DNA from: [Leptolyngbya] sp. PCC 7376
GTDB taxonomy: Bacteria; Cyanobacteriota; Cyanobacteriia; Cyanobacteriales; MRBY01
Reading direction: 5' to 3'
Assembly: GCF_000316605.1 (NCBI RefSeq)
Contig: NC_019683.1
Coordinates: 914,036 to 978,035 of the forward strand
Length of the DNA stretch: 64,000 bases
The notes beneath the pieces are model-generated. The model searched no databases. It saw only the letters and a program-made list of their open reading frames with translations, and was not told the DNA's origin. Every line of letters starts with the position of its first letter. Position 1 is the first letter of the stretch. Positions 8,814 to 18,992 of this stretch are shown in pieces. Both the position numbers and the translations under genes were made by a program.

Positions 8814-11800
8814 TTATTCACGGTCATCAGGTAAGAGCCACCCCCTAAATAAACCGTCTAATTTAACGTTGACCCCTGCATAAACCCCTCCGGCTTCTCT
8901 CGCACCATTGAAGTCATAGTCATCGACGCGGCCGAAAGAATAGCCAGTGTAAACTCGTAGATCAGGTGTGAAATAATAGCCTGTCTCAAGCATGAAGCCC
9001 ATTTCACTAAAGTTGGCGGAAGCCTGACCAATCCAGCGTCCCTCTACAGCGACATCCCATTGGTAACCCAAGCGATATCTAGCACGGAGTTGACCCAAAT
9101 GTACGGAGCTATCAGCGACGAAATCATCCGCCAAGAATGTGGTGCTGTTGCGGAAAGCATACTTCCCATAAAATTCCCACTGCCAATTAGGCGCATAGAT
9201 TGCTTCGAGAGCAAACACGGTTTCCTCGGAGCCTGTACCACTACCAAACAAAATGGTGTCAGGAATGACCGAAGGGTTTTGACGGTGCTCAAATCGGAAT
9301 AGAGCATTGAAATTATCACTTTCTGGATCGCGATAAGCAAGACCTAATCGTAAATTTGATGTGCCGCCCAGCTCTTCATCAAAGGTTTGGTTCGCTGTTT
9401 GCGCGTAGTTATAACTAAACAAAGCAGTTAATGAAGGTGTAACTTTGCCTGCTGCATCAAGATTAATAACTGTGTTGCCGCCTTGGGTAGAGTTGCGTCG
9501 CTCCCATCGCCCAGAAACCTTAAAGTTTGCATCATCGGTATATTCAAAGCCGACATTAAAAGACGTTTGGCCATCAAGACCCAAACTAGAAGCTCCTTGA
9601 CCTACTGCAAAAGGTTGACGGAATTGAAGATCATTCCCAGTACGACCGAAGTTTTGGAACGTGTATTGATAGCCAAAATCAAGTCTTAAGCCTGATAAGA
9701 CATGCCATTTTTGCTGCAAGCCAAGAGTACCGATGCCTGTCATGCCATCTACACCACCGTTGATGTTGTATTTTGCATTGATGGTTGTGTCCGTACCCAA
9801 GGCATAATCTGCGTTTAAGCCAACTGACGTAATACTTTTTCCAGATTGAGGGCCTCGCGTAAACCAGGATGTACTGTAATTTAGGTTGAGCCAATCAGTA
9901 AGGCGATACTCAATACCCAATAATGTGCGATCGCCAGTCACACTATCCGCAGAACTAGATAAGCCTAACTCGTTTTGTGCCCGAACAGTAATCCGATCCG
10001 TCAAAGGTAACGTTAAGCGAGAACGCAATACCTGAGAATTGGATTCAAGGACATTCGGGGCACGGCGATCACTACGGTCGCGGGATACCCAATCAAGAGC
10101 AACTTGTGCCTTCCCGATTCTCTGTTCGATACCTGCAGTAATCGTTGTTAAGCTATTATCAACGGTAAAACCAGGTACTGGCTCAAAACCAGGATTGATT
10201 AGTTCTTCAAAATCATCTAGGGGACGAGGAGGAGTGCCAAAATTGTCCTCATGATCATACTTAAAGTTAAAGTTGGTCGTTGGACTTAATCGTGCGGTTG
10301 TCTTGAGACCATAACGAGTTTGGCCAGGGACAAAACTGAGCGTCGCATTATTGGCAAATCCTGGGTCAACGTTTCGATAGTAGGCATTTGCAGTGAGCCA
10401 ATCACCGATTTTTGTATCGACTTCAATGCGATAGGCTGACCCTTCAACATCACCTTGGAAAGCTGAGAAATTTTTCGAGTGAGCAAATTCAGCGAGCACA
10501 GTGGTATGGTCACCAAAACTCAACTTACTGTCAACACCAAATAACTCAAAGTCATAGAGGTCACGGTCTTCCTTAACGTAAGAGGCTCCTAACCAACTCT
10601 CAGACTGGAAATCACGGTCGAAATGATAACGAACCCGTCCACCATAGACACTGGTATCGCTGCTACTGGCATCTTCATACTGATAAGTTGCCACAATGCG
10701 ATTAACTAAGACTTCACCAAATTCATTGGCATCAGTAGTGTAAATAGGGTCACTGAAAAGGATAGAACCACGATCATAGTCAATCTCATAATCCCGACCA
10801 CGTTGTAATTTTTCTCGCCGTGTGACAATTCCAGGACGATTGAATTCTTCTGATTCGAGGTAAATATCTTCTGAACCAGCCACAAGTAACCGTCGTGAGA
10901 CAAAGTAGTAACCGCTAGTACCATCAGGAACAATCACATCTCGTTGAAAGCCCTCAACAGAATTGCTATGAAAAGCAGTCAATTCTAAATCACCGAGATT
11001 ATAATGGGCTTTTAGGCCGTGGAGATCACGATTTGTAGCACTAAATTCTTGAGATTCTGTGGAAAATTCACGGACGTTGTAGTCCCCCCACATAATGAAG
11101 TCGGGGTTGGCATTTTCGACAGAGGAGGCGCGCTCAAATCGCAAGTAAACTTGGTCAATGGATGGAGTGGTTGCCTCGCGGCTAGAACTCGTACCATAGA
11201 CTGGATATGTATATTCTGATGATTGGTAATCTCCAAATAAGCGGTTACTACAATCACAATCTTCATTAATCGGGCGATCGCTGTTATAGGCACCAGTAAA
11301 TTTCCATTCACCGATACTGCCCGTCGCAAAGACAGCCGAATCTACATCAAATTCGTGATCATTATCACCATCAATCGGGAGAAAATACTTAAAGCGGTCA
11401 AAGAAATCTGTTCCTCTTGCGCCATAACGCAAATCAAAGTAGCCAGAGATGAGTGGAACTTCTCGTAATTGAGGTTTTTGTAGGAGTTGAGTATAGGCTG
11501 TAAGTTCCCCAGCTGACGCGTTTAAAATGAGCGTTTCTGGCTCTGTTGTCGATTGCAGTTGGGCAGTAAATTTTCCATCTGTTGACTTTACTTGAAAGCC
11601 TGGTTGGTCTGCGTCTAAGTCGACACCAACAAATTCACCATCACTGCTAAATAGAGAAACAGTGGTATTCCAAGTTGAAGCAGTCCCTTGTTCATCGTAG
11701 AAAGAACCAACAATGGTTGCAGTGGAGCGTCCATCAGCAATGATGCTATTTTCCTTGGTACGCAGGCGCATTTCCGTTGGCAAACCGGGAGCAATTACCT

Positions 11801-12317
11801 TCGCCGCAGTCGAGTGAATAACCCCATCGATTTCAACGGTTGCGGTGAGGGTATTTTCTCCGGGAGGGAAAATGACACCATACCAAGTGGTATTTGTCAG
11901 ACCTGCACCATTGTCTACATTTGTCCGACCAATTAACTCATTGTCGACAGGAATATCATTTACTGTCAGAGTGACAACACCACTACCGCGATGCTCAACA
12001 ATGACACTACTGGAAATACTCTCTAGGGGCTTATCGCTAGTCGGCGTGAGGATTTTGATCTGTTCCTCGGCGATCGCCTCTGTATTACTAGTAACATCGG
12101 CAGTCTCGCTGGCATCATTATCAGAAGACTCAGCGACTGTGACGGTGGGCACTTGAGCAATCATTGTATCTAATTCTGTTTCTCTAGAGTCAGACTGGTT
12201 GGCGATCGCTGCAAAAATCACAGGTTGGTAGCTTCCCCATAAAACACCACCGCTGAGAGCACACAATAATAAACGTGCGGAGAAATGTAGACCTTGTTGG
12301 TTTGATGACTGTCGCAT
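8814..12317 (-). CDS. Large outer-membrane beta-barrel protein with N-terminal Ig-like domains
   Basis: About 1167 aa when started at the ATG at 12317. That ATG follows a strong GGGGAGGTG six bases upstream and lies one base past the stop (12319-12321) of the preceding gene. A TTG further upstream would add seven residues and overlap that gene. Signal peptide: LLLCALSGGVLWG, cleavage near FAAIA. Two Ig-like beta modules follow (residues about 85-280), the second with the intimin/invasin-type phrase MRLRTKENSIIADGRSTATI. The rest, to the C-terminus, alternates polar and hydrophobic residues with many aromatic strand ends (FNFKYDHEDNFGTP, LNLNYSTSWFTRG, VYTGYSFGRVDDYDF), typical of a large barrel. 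A linker GRDYEIDYDRGSILFSDPI precedes the barrel, a phrase I associate with big outer-membrane proteins next to DUF11 proteins. No TonB plug was recognised. Likely the membrane anchor or secretion pore for its neighbours (inference). Confidence 0.8.
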   Translation of the reverse strand: MRQSSNQQGLHFSARLLLCALSGGVLWGSYQPVIFAAIANQSDSRETELDTMIAQVPTVTVAESSDNDASETADVTSNTEAIAEEQIKILTPTSDKPLESISSSVIVEHRGSGVVTLTVNDIPVDNELIGRTNVDNGAGLTNTTWYGVIFPPGENTLTATVEIDGVIHSTAAKVIAPGLPTEMRLRTKENSIIADGRSTATIVGSFYDEQGTASTWNTTVSLFSSDGEFVGVDLDADQPGFQVKSTDGKFTAQLQSTTEPETLILNASAGELTAYTQLLQKPQLREVPLISGYFDLRYGARGTDFFDRFKYFLPIDGDNDHEFDVDSAVFATGSIGEWKFTGAYNSDRPINEDCDCSNRLFGDYQSSEYTYPVYGTSSSREATTPSIDQVYLRFERASSVENANPDFIMWGDYNVREFSTESQEFSATNRDLHGLKAHYNLGDLELTAFHSNSVEGFQRDVIVPDGTSGYYFVSRRLLVAGSEDIYLESEEFNRPGIVTRREKLQRGRDYEIDYDRGSILFSDPIYTTDANEFGEVLVNRIVATYQYEDASSSDTSVYGGRVRYHFDRDFQSESWLGASYVKEDRDLYDFELFGVDSKLSFGDHTTVLAEFAHSKNFSAFQGDVEGSAYRIEVDTKIGDWLTANAYYRNVDPGFANNATLSFVPGQTRYGLKTTARLSPTTNFNFKYDHEDNFGTPPRPLDDFEELINPGFEPVPGFTVDNSLTTITAGIEQRIGKAQVALDWVSRDRSDRRAPNVLESNSQVLRSRLTLPLTDRITVRAQNELGLSSSADSVTGDRTLLGIEYRLTDWLNLNYSTSWFTRGPQSGKSITSVGLNADYALGTDTTINAKYNINGGVDGMTGIGTLGLQQKWHVLSGLRLDFGYQYTFQNFGRTGNDLQFRQPFAVGQGASSLGLDGQTSFNVGFEYTDDANFKVSGRWERRNSTQGGNTVINLDAAGKVTPSLTALFSYNYAQTANQTFDEELGGTSNLRLGLAYRDPESDNFNALFRFEHRQNPSVIPDTILFGSGTGSEETVFALEAIYAPNWQWEFYGKYAFRNSTTFLADDFVADSSVHLGQLRARYRLGYQWDVAVEGRWIGQASANFSEMGFMLETGYYFTPDLRVYTGYSFGRVDDYDFNGAREAGGVYAGVNVKLDGLFRGWLLPDDRE

Positions 12318-12318
12318 C

Positions 12319-14871
12319 TTACTGCACCTCCCCATCAATAGCTGGTGTCACGGCAAAGTTCATACGTGCCAGACCTCCAGGTTCTAAACGCGCGACCCTT
12401 GACTGACCATTCTCTGCAATAAAGTAACGATTTGGCGCTAAGTCATACCCCGGAACACTCTCGAGATCGAGGATTCCAGTGTGATAGCCAGGTAAAACAT
12501 TGGCAACCGAGTACAAGCCATCAGCATCAGTCATAATGCGATTGCCATCTTCCAGAAAGATAACAGCATTAGGTATTCCTGGCTCTCCGGGTTGTTGATG
12601 ACCATCAAAGTTTTTGTCGACAAATACCCGACCAATCAACGTGCCGCAATCTGCAACAATACCCGGCTCGATGCGCAAACGGTGAATCGCTGGGCCATCA
12701 CCAACTGAAGTATTAGTTCGAGTCTTAAGACCTTCCACAAAGGCAAGATTTTCACCATCACCCCGGAAACCATCTGGTGTTACTTGAGCCGCATAGACCA
12801 AATCAAAGCTTTCACCCGTTTCGAGCGTAAAGTCTGGTGGCAATTGGAATTCAACATTACGTCCATTCCGGCTAACCGTTACCTCTAAAGGCTGATCTTC
12901 AAACTGAGCTTTCACCACATCTTCGACTAGCACCAAACCAGTGGGCAAGACATCATCGATCACAAGGGTATTCACCGGAGAACTCGATAAACTACGTACA
13001 TTTAAGCGATATAAAACGGTATCGCCTGGCTCTGCTGCAATGCGATCACCAACCTTAGTAATAGAGATTTCTTCAGCCTGACAAATCTCGATACTCGACA
13101 AAGTAAACGCAAAAATCCGTAAACCAACACTTTCTGCATCGGTAACTGTGAGAGTACCCTGCGCTGTAAATTGGTCAATTTGTATCGCATTGGTCAAAGC
13201 ACCAAGGGGACTGCCATCAATAGCAGTAGCTTGATACGTGACGATACTGCCTTGCCGTTGAATAATCTCAATATGGATCCGTCGTTGGAGAAAATTCGAA
13301 CCTGGTGGTGGTGACACGACCAAAACATAATTGCGACCCACATCTAACTGACCACGAGCATTATCTAACAGGAACGTGTAACGACCCTGATCCGCGTTAG
13401 TTAAGAAAAATGGATTTGCATTTTCGTCATTAGGTGCAAGACCCAACGGAATATTATTACCACCAATATCAGGGATTTCTGTAAGGGTTAAATCGGTTAA
13501 ACCTTGTAAGGGGAAGGTGGGATCATTAGAGCTGGTATTGTATAGCGCAACTTGGAAACCGGTGTAATCCTCTAATAGCCCCCCATCACAACTCCGAATT
13601 TCACCAAATGGATCCACTAAACCTAATTCAGATACAACAATCGTTAAAGATTGCTCCTGTTGTGCACCACCACAATTACCACCAAGATTCAAAGAAATAT
13701 TTAAATCATCAACATTGTTCAAACTACCAACCTGAACTTTAACGGAGAAGAAGGCCTCGGCATCCTCTGGCAAAAAGAAAGTTGTTGCATCAGCAGTATC
13801 TGAAGTAATTGTGCCTTCCGCTGCAACGGAATCATCGTCACGAACAACTCTGTAAGCGAGTTCTTCAATTGTCCCAGGGCCAGTCAAACCTGAGGCTTGT
13901 AATTCGGCGAGGGTAGGCAGTCTCAACTCATAGCTTTCATCAGTCTCATTGGGTAAAGAATACTCAAAAAAGACTTCGCTGCCAGACAGCAAGCTTGTAC
14001 CCTGCTGGTCTTGGATGCGATCAATCTCTTGGTTGAAATTTTCAAGGCTAGTACGGACAGTATCTTGATATGGCTTGCCTACTAATTGATTATCAAGAAG
14101 AAAACTTTGGATCTCAGCATTGATAATGTCAAAGTCTTCAGAACCTTCAATATTGAAAAGAATACTTTGAATGCGATTCTTAACTGTAGTGGCGATCGCC
14201 ACTACTTCACCATCTGGGACGCCAAACCGAATCAAAATATCAGGATGGGTAAAAGTTAAAATCTGACCCACTACTTCATCAGCAAGATTATCAGCAATTA
14301 AAGTCTGTTGTGCCGCTGTCAGATTTTGTTGAATGCGTTGAATCACATTGAGGACAGTATTTTCAAAAGAAATTTGCTCTGGAGTATTTAAAAAAGCCTG
14401 AATCCCGATCAAACTTTGACTCTCAGCTGCCGCTGCATCAAGACCAATTGCCAGTAGCTCAGTTTCTAAAGCATCAATGGCATAACCTAAATTAGGAACA
14501 ATATTGCCATTCTCATCACGAATCCCTAAAGTTTGAACTTGATTCAGGATATTGTCGTCGGAGTTCAGGTCTATTTCCTGTCCTTCTTGGAAAACTTGGA
14601 TAATAGGAGTACTAGCACCACCAGAAACAACGATATCCGGCGTTACCTGCCCAAATACACGGTTAAACGTCACAAACGCGTTGTTCGCGATATTCGCTTC
14701 TCTCGTATTGTTAAAAAATAAACCCTGACAAATTCTGGTACTACCAACTGAAGTGCCACTCGTTTGAGCAACAGAACTTGGCATTGGCACAACACTACTC
14801 CACATTAGGCTAGAAAGAGTCGCGGCCTTACAAGCTTGGGTGAATTGTTTTGAGAAAGGAAGATTGTTCAC
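12319..14871 (-). CDS. Exported protein with DUF11 and SdrD B-like domains
   Basis: 850 aa. The only possible start before the signal peptide is GTG at 14871. The signal segment (AATLSSLMWSSVVPMPSSVAQ) is followed by a long helical region at about residues 90-290, rich in Q, E and I, unusual among the otherwise beta proteins of this cluster. Mixed beta domains come next, then a DUF11-like module (about 600-730; GDTVLYRLNVRSLSSSPVN, LPTGLVLVEDV) and a C-terminal SdrD-B-like domain (about 740-850). The last carries the calcium-site phrase VDKNFDGHQQPGEPG and MTDADGLYSV. SdrD-B domains are known from calcium-rigidified bacterial adhesins. Its stop is 2 nt from the ATG of the outer-membrane barrel gene, so the two are probably translated together and may act as partners. 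Confidence 0.8.
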   Translation of the reverse strand: MNNLPFSKQFTQACKAATLSSLMWSSVVPMPSSVAQTSGTSVGSTRICQGLFFNNTREANIANNAFVTFNRVFGQVTPDIVVSGGASTPIIQVFQEGQEIDLNSDDNILNQVQTLGIRDENGNIVPNLGYAIDALETELLAIGLDAAAAESQSLIGIQAFLNTPEQISFENTVLNVIQRIQQNLTAAQQTLIADNLADEVVGQILTFTHPDILIRFGVPDGEVVAIATTVKNRIQSILFNIEGSEDFDIINAEIQSFLLDNQLVGKPYQDTVRTSLENFNQEIDRIQDQQGTSLLSGSEVFFEYSLPNETDESYELRLPTLAELQASGLTGPGTIEELAYRVVRDDDSVAAEGTITSDTADATTFFLPEDAEAFFSVKVQVGSLNNVDDLNISLNLGGNCGGAQQEQSLTIVVSELGLVDPFGEIRSCDGGLLEDYTGFQVALYNTSSNDPTFPLQGLTDLTLTEIPDIGGNNIPLGLAPNDENANPFFLTNADQGRYTFLLDNARGQLDVGRNYVLVVSPPPGSNFLQRRIHIEIIQRQGSIVTYQATAIDGSPLGALTNAIQIDQFTAQGTLTVTDAESVGLRIFAFTLSSIEICQAEEISITKVGDRIAAEPGDTVLYRLNVRSLSSSPVNTLVIDDVLPTGLVLVEDVVKAQFEDQPLEVTVSRNGRNVEFQLPPDFTLETGESFDLVYAAQVTPDGFRGDGENLAFVEGLKTRTNTSVGDGPAIHRLRIEPGIVADCGTLIGRVFVDKNFDGHQQPGEPGIPNAVIFLEDGNRIMTDADGLYSVANVLPGYHTGILDLESVPGYDLAPNRYFIAENGQSRVARLEPGGLARMNFAVTPAIDGEVQ

Positions 14872-14947
14872 CGAAAATTTACCCGTTCGTGGAGATCTTT
14901 AACTGCTGTGGGTCTAACACGCATAGTTATTCGTACAGCCGAGGGAG

Positions 14948-14979
14948 AGGGAGAGGAGTTACATCACCCAACTCTCCCT
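14948..14979 (-). promoter_or_regulatory. Bulged hairpin between two surface-protein genes
   Basis: AGGGAGAG(GAG)TT pairs with AACTCTCCCT across a 9-base loop, with one 3-base bulge. It sits between the stop of the 188-aa protein gene and the GTG of the 850-aa gene. No T-run follows on the minus strand, so it is more likely an mRNA processing or attenuation element than a simple terminator. Confidence 0.4.
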
Positions 14980-15007
14980 TACAAGGTTTCATTCAAACTC
15001 AGAGAAA

Positions 15008-15574
15008 CTAAGGAATCTGGACTTCGTAACTCGCTTCAACACCAAGCTGAGGAGTCAAAGTATTGTCAAATTCCCATTTCACATCGGTATACATATCCGC
15101 AGGAGCGGGCTGCTCTAGCAAAGAGCCATCAGGCTGCTGAACTTTAATGGTGGGATTAGCCACAAAAGTCTGACCATCATCAATACTGTAGGTGATCGTT
15201 GCACTGTTAACAGTCTGAGCAGACGCCAAGACATAAACCATTTGCTCTGGAATATCCTGACTAATCACGAGATTATCTGCATCCTGATTACCGAGATTGT
15301 CACCAGAGACGGTATAGCGAAGAGTCTCACCGGGCAAAACCTCTGCATTTGCACCAAGATCTTCCCAAGTAATAACCTCTTCCCCTTCTGCATTGAGGGT
15401 AATGATTTGCTTTTCGGCAACGAGGTTGAGCTGAACATCTGCTCCCTCAAGGGCTGCGAGCAAAGAGCTACCTGCTTGCTGGAGATTTGCCAAAACAGGG
15501 GAACCCACCAAAAGAGGAGCTCCGAGTAAAGCGAGGGCTGCACCTACAGCCAAAGGCCAACGTTTCATCTTCAT
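15008..15574 (-). CDS. Small exported DUF11-domain protein
   Basis: 188 aa. Signal peptide at residues 1-30 (MKMKRWPLAVGAALALLGAP, ending near SPVLA). The rest is one DUF11-type beta domain: GETLRYTVSGDNLGNQDADNLV, ISQDIPEQMVYVLAS, then VKWEFDNTLTPQLG near the end. Either of two close methionines (15574 or 15568) could be the start; AAGGA lies 4 or 10 bases upstream. The mature protein of about 158 aa is a single module, like a subunit or cap, whereas its neighbours are long multi-domain proteins. It lies 127 bp after the frameshifted DUF11 gene and 136 bp before the 850-aa gene, all in one direction. Function unknown; I infer a part in the same envelope structure. Confidence 0.8.
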   Translation of the reverse strand: MKMKRWPLAVGAALALLGAPLLVGSPVLANLQQAGSSLLAALEGADVQLNLVAEKQIITLNAEGEEVITWEDLGANAEVLPGETLRYTVSGDNLGNQDADNLVISQDIPEQMVYVLASAQTVNSATITYSIDDGQTFVANPTIKVQQPDGSLLEQPAPADMYTDVKWEFDNTLTPQLGVEASYEVQIP

Positions 15575-15701
15575 TATTTCCTTAAAAAGTTGTTCGTTTT
15601 ATATCAATAACGGAATCGCATGTCGCTGCCATCCTTAGGGAAAAGCCTTTGCATAGTTATTTTTCAGCTCAGCTAATCCCTAAATCATCGGCAACGAGTT
15701 T

Positions 15702-18457
15702 TTAGTTCACATTCCGAATAAAGGAGAAGGTTCCAGATTCACCAGAAGACACATTTCCGACTGTATTGCGATACTCAGTCACATCACCGGCAGCGGTTAG
15801 ACCGCCAATGTCTGTACCAGACGTGGGAGGTGTACCAACAGCACCACCATTGAAGTACTGAATCGTGCCTCGAGTAGCAACGGCCCCACCTGGGTTATTA
15901 CTGGTGTCAATTTCACCGTTTCCGTCGTTATCTTCTGCCCAGTTATTGTCTGTACCCGGATTTGCGGGTGAACCATCGCCCGCCACTGCGCCGAAGCCGT
16001 TCTCAGTCACCACAAGGTTTTGTGCTGTCAATACCGTGTTACCACTACCACTGGATGCTGCAGAGATGTTTTCGTAGGTAATTACATAACGAATCTGATC
16101 ACCCGGGCTTGCTTGTGGCTTCGGAGTCGTGCTGTCATCAAAAAGACCACTCGATGTTCCGTTGGCAAACAGAATTTCTGCCTGCTTAGTCAAACGGAGG
16201 AAACCGGTATAAACGTTGTCAATAGTGACGTTATTAATAAGCTCCGTGGTTGGGTTGAAAGCATCGTTACCATCGTTGTTGACATAAGCCACAAGAGGAA
16301 TCGAGTAGCCATTAAAGGCATTACCATTAGGCAGATCAACGTCAACTCGGTAGTCAAGCTCTTCTCCAATAGCGAGATCTTCGATTTCGACTGTATTACC
16401 ACTAGCTAGGACAAAATCAGTACCATTCCAGTTGTAAGTCGCAGTATCATTCGTGAGGTTACCGTCGCCATTCGCATCATCAGGGACACCATCATTGTCT
16501 TGATCCACGAAGATCGTCACAGTGGTGCCAGGCAAAAGTGTGTTGATTACATAATCACAAGAAGCACAGACGGCATTTGCATTAGCGGGTGAAATTGGGC
16601 GTAGTACAACATTTTCTAATTCGACACCAGATGTGTTTCGAACACTGTTTCGAATAGGCACTACAGCCGGATCGACTGTTCCACCTGTAACAACACCTTC
16701 AGCGACCGCTGCATTAGTAAAGTCGTCATTAACATTATTTGGTCCTACCGCAGTAGATTGATCTAATGGACCTGTCAAGAGGTTTCCAGCAACAGGTGGC
16801 TCCGGTGGGTTCTCAAGTTCTACCTTGTTTGGTTCACCATCCTGTCCTTCTCCGGTGTTGTTATTATCCGAATCAGCATCAGTACCGGGTACAGTCGAGT
16901 CAGGATCAGACAATGATGTAATTGGGTTTCCATTCGGGTCAACTAATGGATCACCGAGATCTTCTGGATCACGAGTAGGATCATAGTCACCATAGGGGCT
17001 ATCTGTACCATCATCATCTACTGGTGGATCTAGGTCACCATCATTGTCGCTATCGTCAAAGTTGTTTGGACTCTGGTCACCAGATTCATCAAAGACTACG
17101 TTATTGCCAGGATCGCCGTCCGTTTGACCCAAAACTTGCGCTTTATTGTAAATCGGACGAACTTCTGCAGTATTGCCATCAGCATCAAGATCACCTGCAT
17201 CAGTAGTAGCACCACTAGCTAACACTGACACTTCAAAGCCAGTAACGCTGGTATTGGAATTAACCGTACCATCGAGTACAAAACCAATTCTCGTTATCAC
17301 ACCAGCAGGAACAGCAGTTGTCCATGTTGCCGCCGTCGGCGCAGTGGTCAAAGGTGTATTTGTGTAAACTATCGTCCAGCCAGCAGGTGCGACTGGCGCA
17401 GGAATTGGAGGTACAGCCGTTGTACTATATACAGTTCCGGCTGGGATCGCATCAGAGACCAAAATACGAGTTTGAGCAGTACCATCAAGGCTAGCAAGTG
17501 GAGTACCTACCAAATTTGCCGCTTCAAAACCAGTCAAATTAGTCGGCACATCGCCAGCGACAGACAAACTCAAGCCATAGGTAATGATGTCATCAGTGAA
17601 AACGGTCGTAGTGCTGTTGTTGTTAACGCTAATTGCCGTTTTCAAAACCGTCGTAACCGCTAGAGGATCTGGGGCGGCCGTACCAACAACTAATGGAGCA
17701 GCAGTATCTGCTGCTTCACGCTCACCATTGACCGGAGTAGTCGCATTTCCATCAACCGCATTATCAACCGTTCTCACCTCTGTATTAAGAGGGGTATCTG
17801 GTAAGTCAGCTTGGTTTTGACTATCTGGGTTGCTGGAATCATTAGAATTCGTGTCACCAAGCTGTGCTGTGATCGTCGCACCAGATACTAGACCACCAGC
17901 AACTTCACCTTCAATCGTTACGACAATCGAAGTATCAGGGAGGATACTGGAAACAAGATATCCATTAGCTCCATCAGCAGTAACGGTAAAGCCAGCAGGT
18001 GGTGTACCAGTTAACGTTCCTTGTTAATCGTGACATCGGGCGTGCCATCGTTATTAACATCAATGAGAAGTCTTGGGTTGTCTAAGTTTGAAGTCGTCGT
18101 GTTGGCTGGAAGCGGCACGAAAATATCAGTTTGATCGTTACCAACGTTGGTAACTAAGAAAGGAAACTGAACAGTATCACCCGGAATAACGGAACCACCA
18201 TTTGAGTCGATTGGTGTTTGTGCAACGTTAGTGATACCGGCAACTTCTGCGATGGTTACGTTAACGGTATTAGACTCAGTTGTCTTGGGAGTACCGTTAT
18301 CATCGAAAGTTGCTGTAGCAGTGTTACTAATATTAGTTCCAGCCGCTGTCCCAAGTGATAGGACGGGAATAGCAAGATTGAATAGTCCTAGGCTTGCGAG
18401 CGTAATCCCTGCCGACAAGCGGACTATTCGTTGACGTTTATGCTTATGTTTAACCAT
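15702..18457 (-). pseudogene. Exported Asp-rich DUF11-type protein, split by a one-base frameshift near 18020
   Basis: The frame from 18457 encodes a signal peptide (RIVRLSAGITLASLGLFNLA) and a DUF11-like N-terminus, then stops at 18011 after NNDGTPDVTINKER. The next frame continues from the same spot (LTGTPPAGFTVTADG) and runs open to 15702. Adding one A to the AACAAGG run (minus strand, 18018-18023) gives INKGTLTGTPPAGF and a single protein of about 918 residues. The second part holds an aspartate-rich stretch (about 16830-17120: FDDSDNDGDLDPP, DADSDNNN), another DxDNDG motif (VDQDNDGVPDD), and beta modules with DUF11 character. The stretch resembles thrombospondin type 3 or calcium-binding loops. 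No classic -1 slippery heptamer is present, so a mutation or sequencing error fits best. It is the first gene of the surface cluster. The ATG at 18457 begins a normal signal peptide; an ATG at 18502 would add 15 unneeded residues. Confidence 0.75.
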
Positions 18458-18864
18458 AGTGCTTAGAGAAGTTGATTGGACTAATTCCTGGCGGTCATAC
18501 ATTCACATGTATGAGTTGCTCAGGAGCAAGACGTCTACTTGGTCGACTCGGCCAGTTTGTCATAGCATTTTGACCAAGGTGGAGAGCGTCGGGATGTTGT
18601 TTTTCGGGTGGCGATCGCAACCCTAGAACTCACATAAATTTATAACAAGAAAGCAGCCATGAACAAATATTCAAAAAGTATTTGTACAACTTTCTTGTGA
18701 AATGGTTTTTCGTCAAAAGGAAAATTTTCTTTTAAGGAGAATATTTTTCCATGAAAACCCACATATTTTTATTGTCTTGACATATTAAAAGCCTACCAAT
18801 CTTAAAAGTCAATGCAATCAGGCATTTGACTTAACCATTCTTATGTATAGGCAAACATCTTCAT

Positions 18865-18891
18865 AAAAGCTTCTTATTAAGAGAAGCTTTT
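18865..18891. repeat. Perfect 10-bp inverted repeat, 7-base loop
   Basis: AAAAGCTTCT pairs with AGAAGCTTTT around TATTAAG. Starting in A4 and ending in T4, it would look like a terminator on either strand, yet no gene end lies nearby. Confidence 0.6.
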
Positions 18892-18895
18892 GTAA

Positions 18896-18927
18896 CTCTA
18901 ACCATTAGAGCATTTCTTTTTTTTCTT
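18896..18927 (+). terminator. Short hairpin followed by a T-rich run, orphan terminator-like element
   Basis: CTCTAA-CCA-TTAGAG is a perfect 6-bp stem with a 3-base loop (18896-18910), followed by CATTTC and eight T residues. On the plus strand this has the shape of a Rho-independent terminator, but no annotated gene ends before it, so it could mark the 3' end of an unannotated short RNA. Confidence 0.35.
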
Positions 18928-18992
18928 AGTTCACTTACCAGAATGCTTATTCTAAAGCGCTTTTCAGCCCGAAGCAGCACTTCTCGTCAAAT

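Noticed and set aside
12319-12338. Upstream TTG start that overlaps the barrel gene with its neighbour
   Set aside because: TTG without a ribosome-binding site is far weaker than the ATG at 12317 with a GGGGAGGTG site.
14908-15147. Plus-strand 79-aa frame at the start of the 188-aa gene
   Set aside because: It overlaps the real gene antisense and has low-complexity composition.
18751-18780. Nine-codon frame after AAGGAGA on the plus strand (possible leader peptide)
   Set aside because: No gene follows within 700 bp and the spacing is ordinary for AT-rich DNA, so I could not support it.
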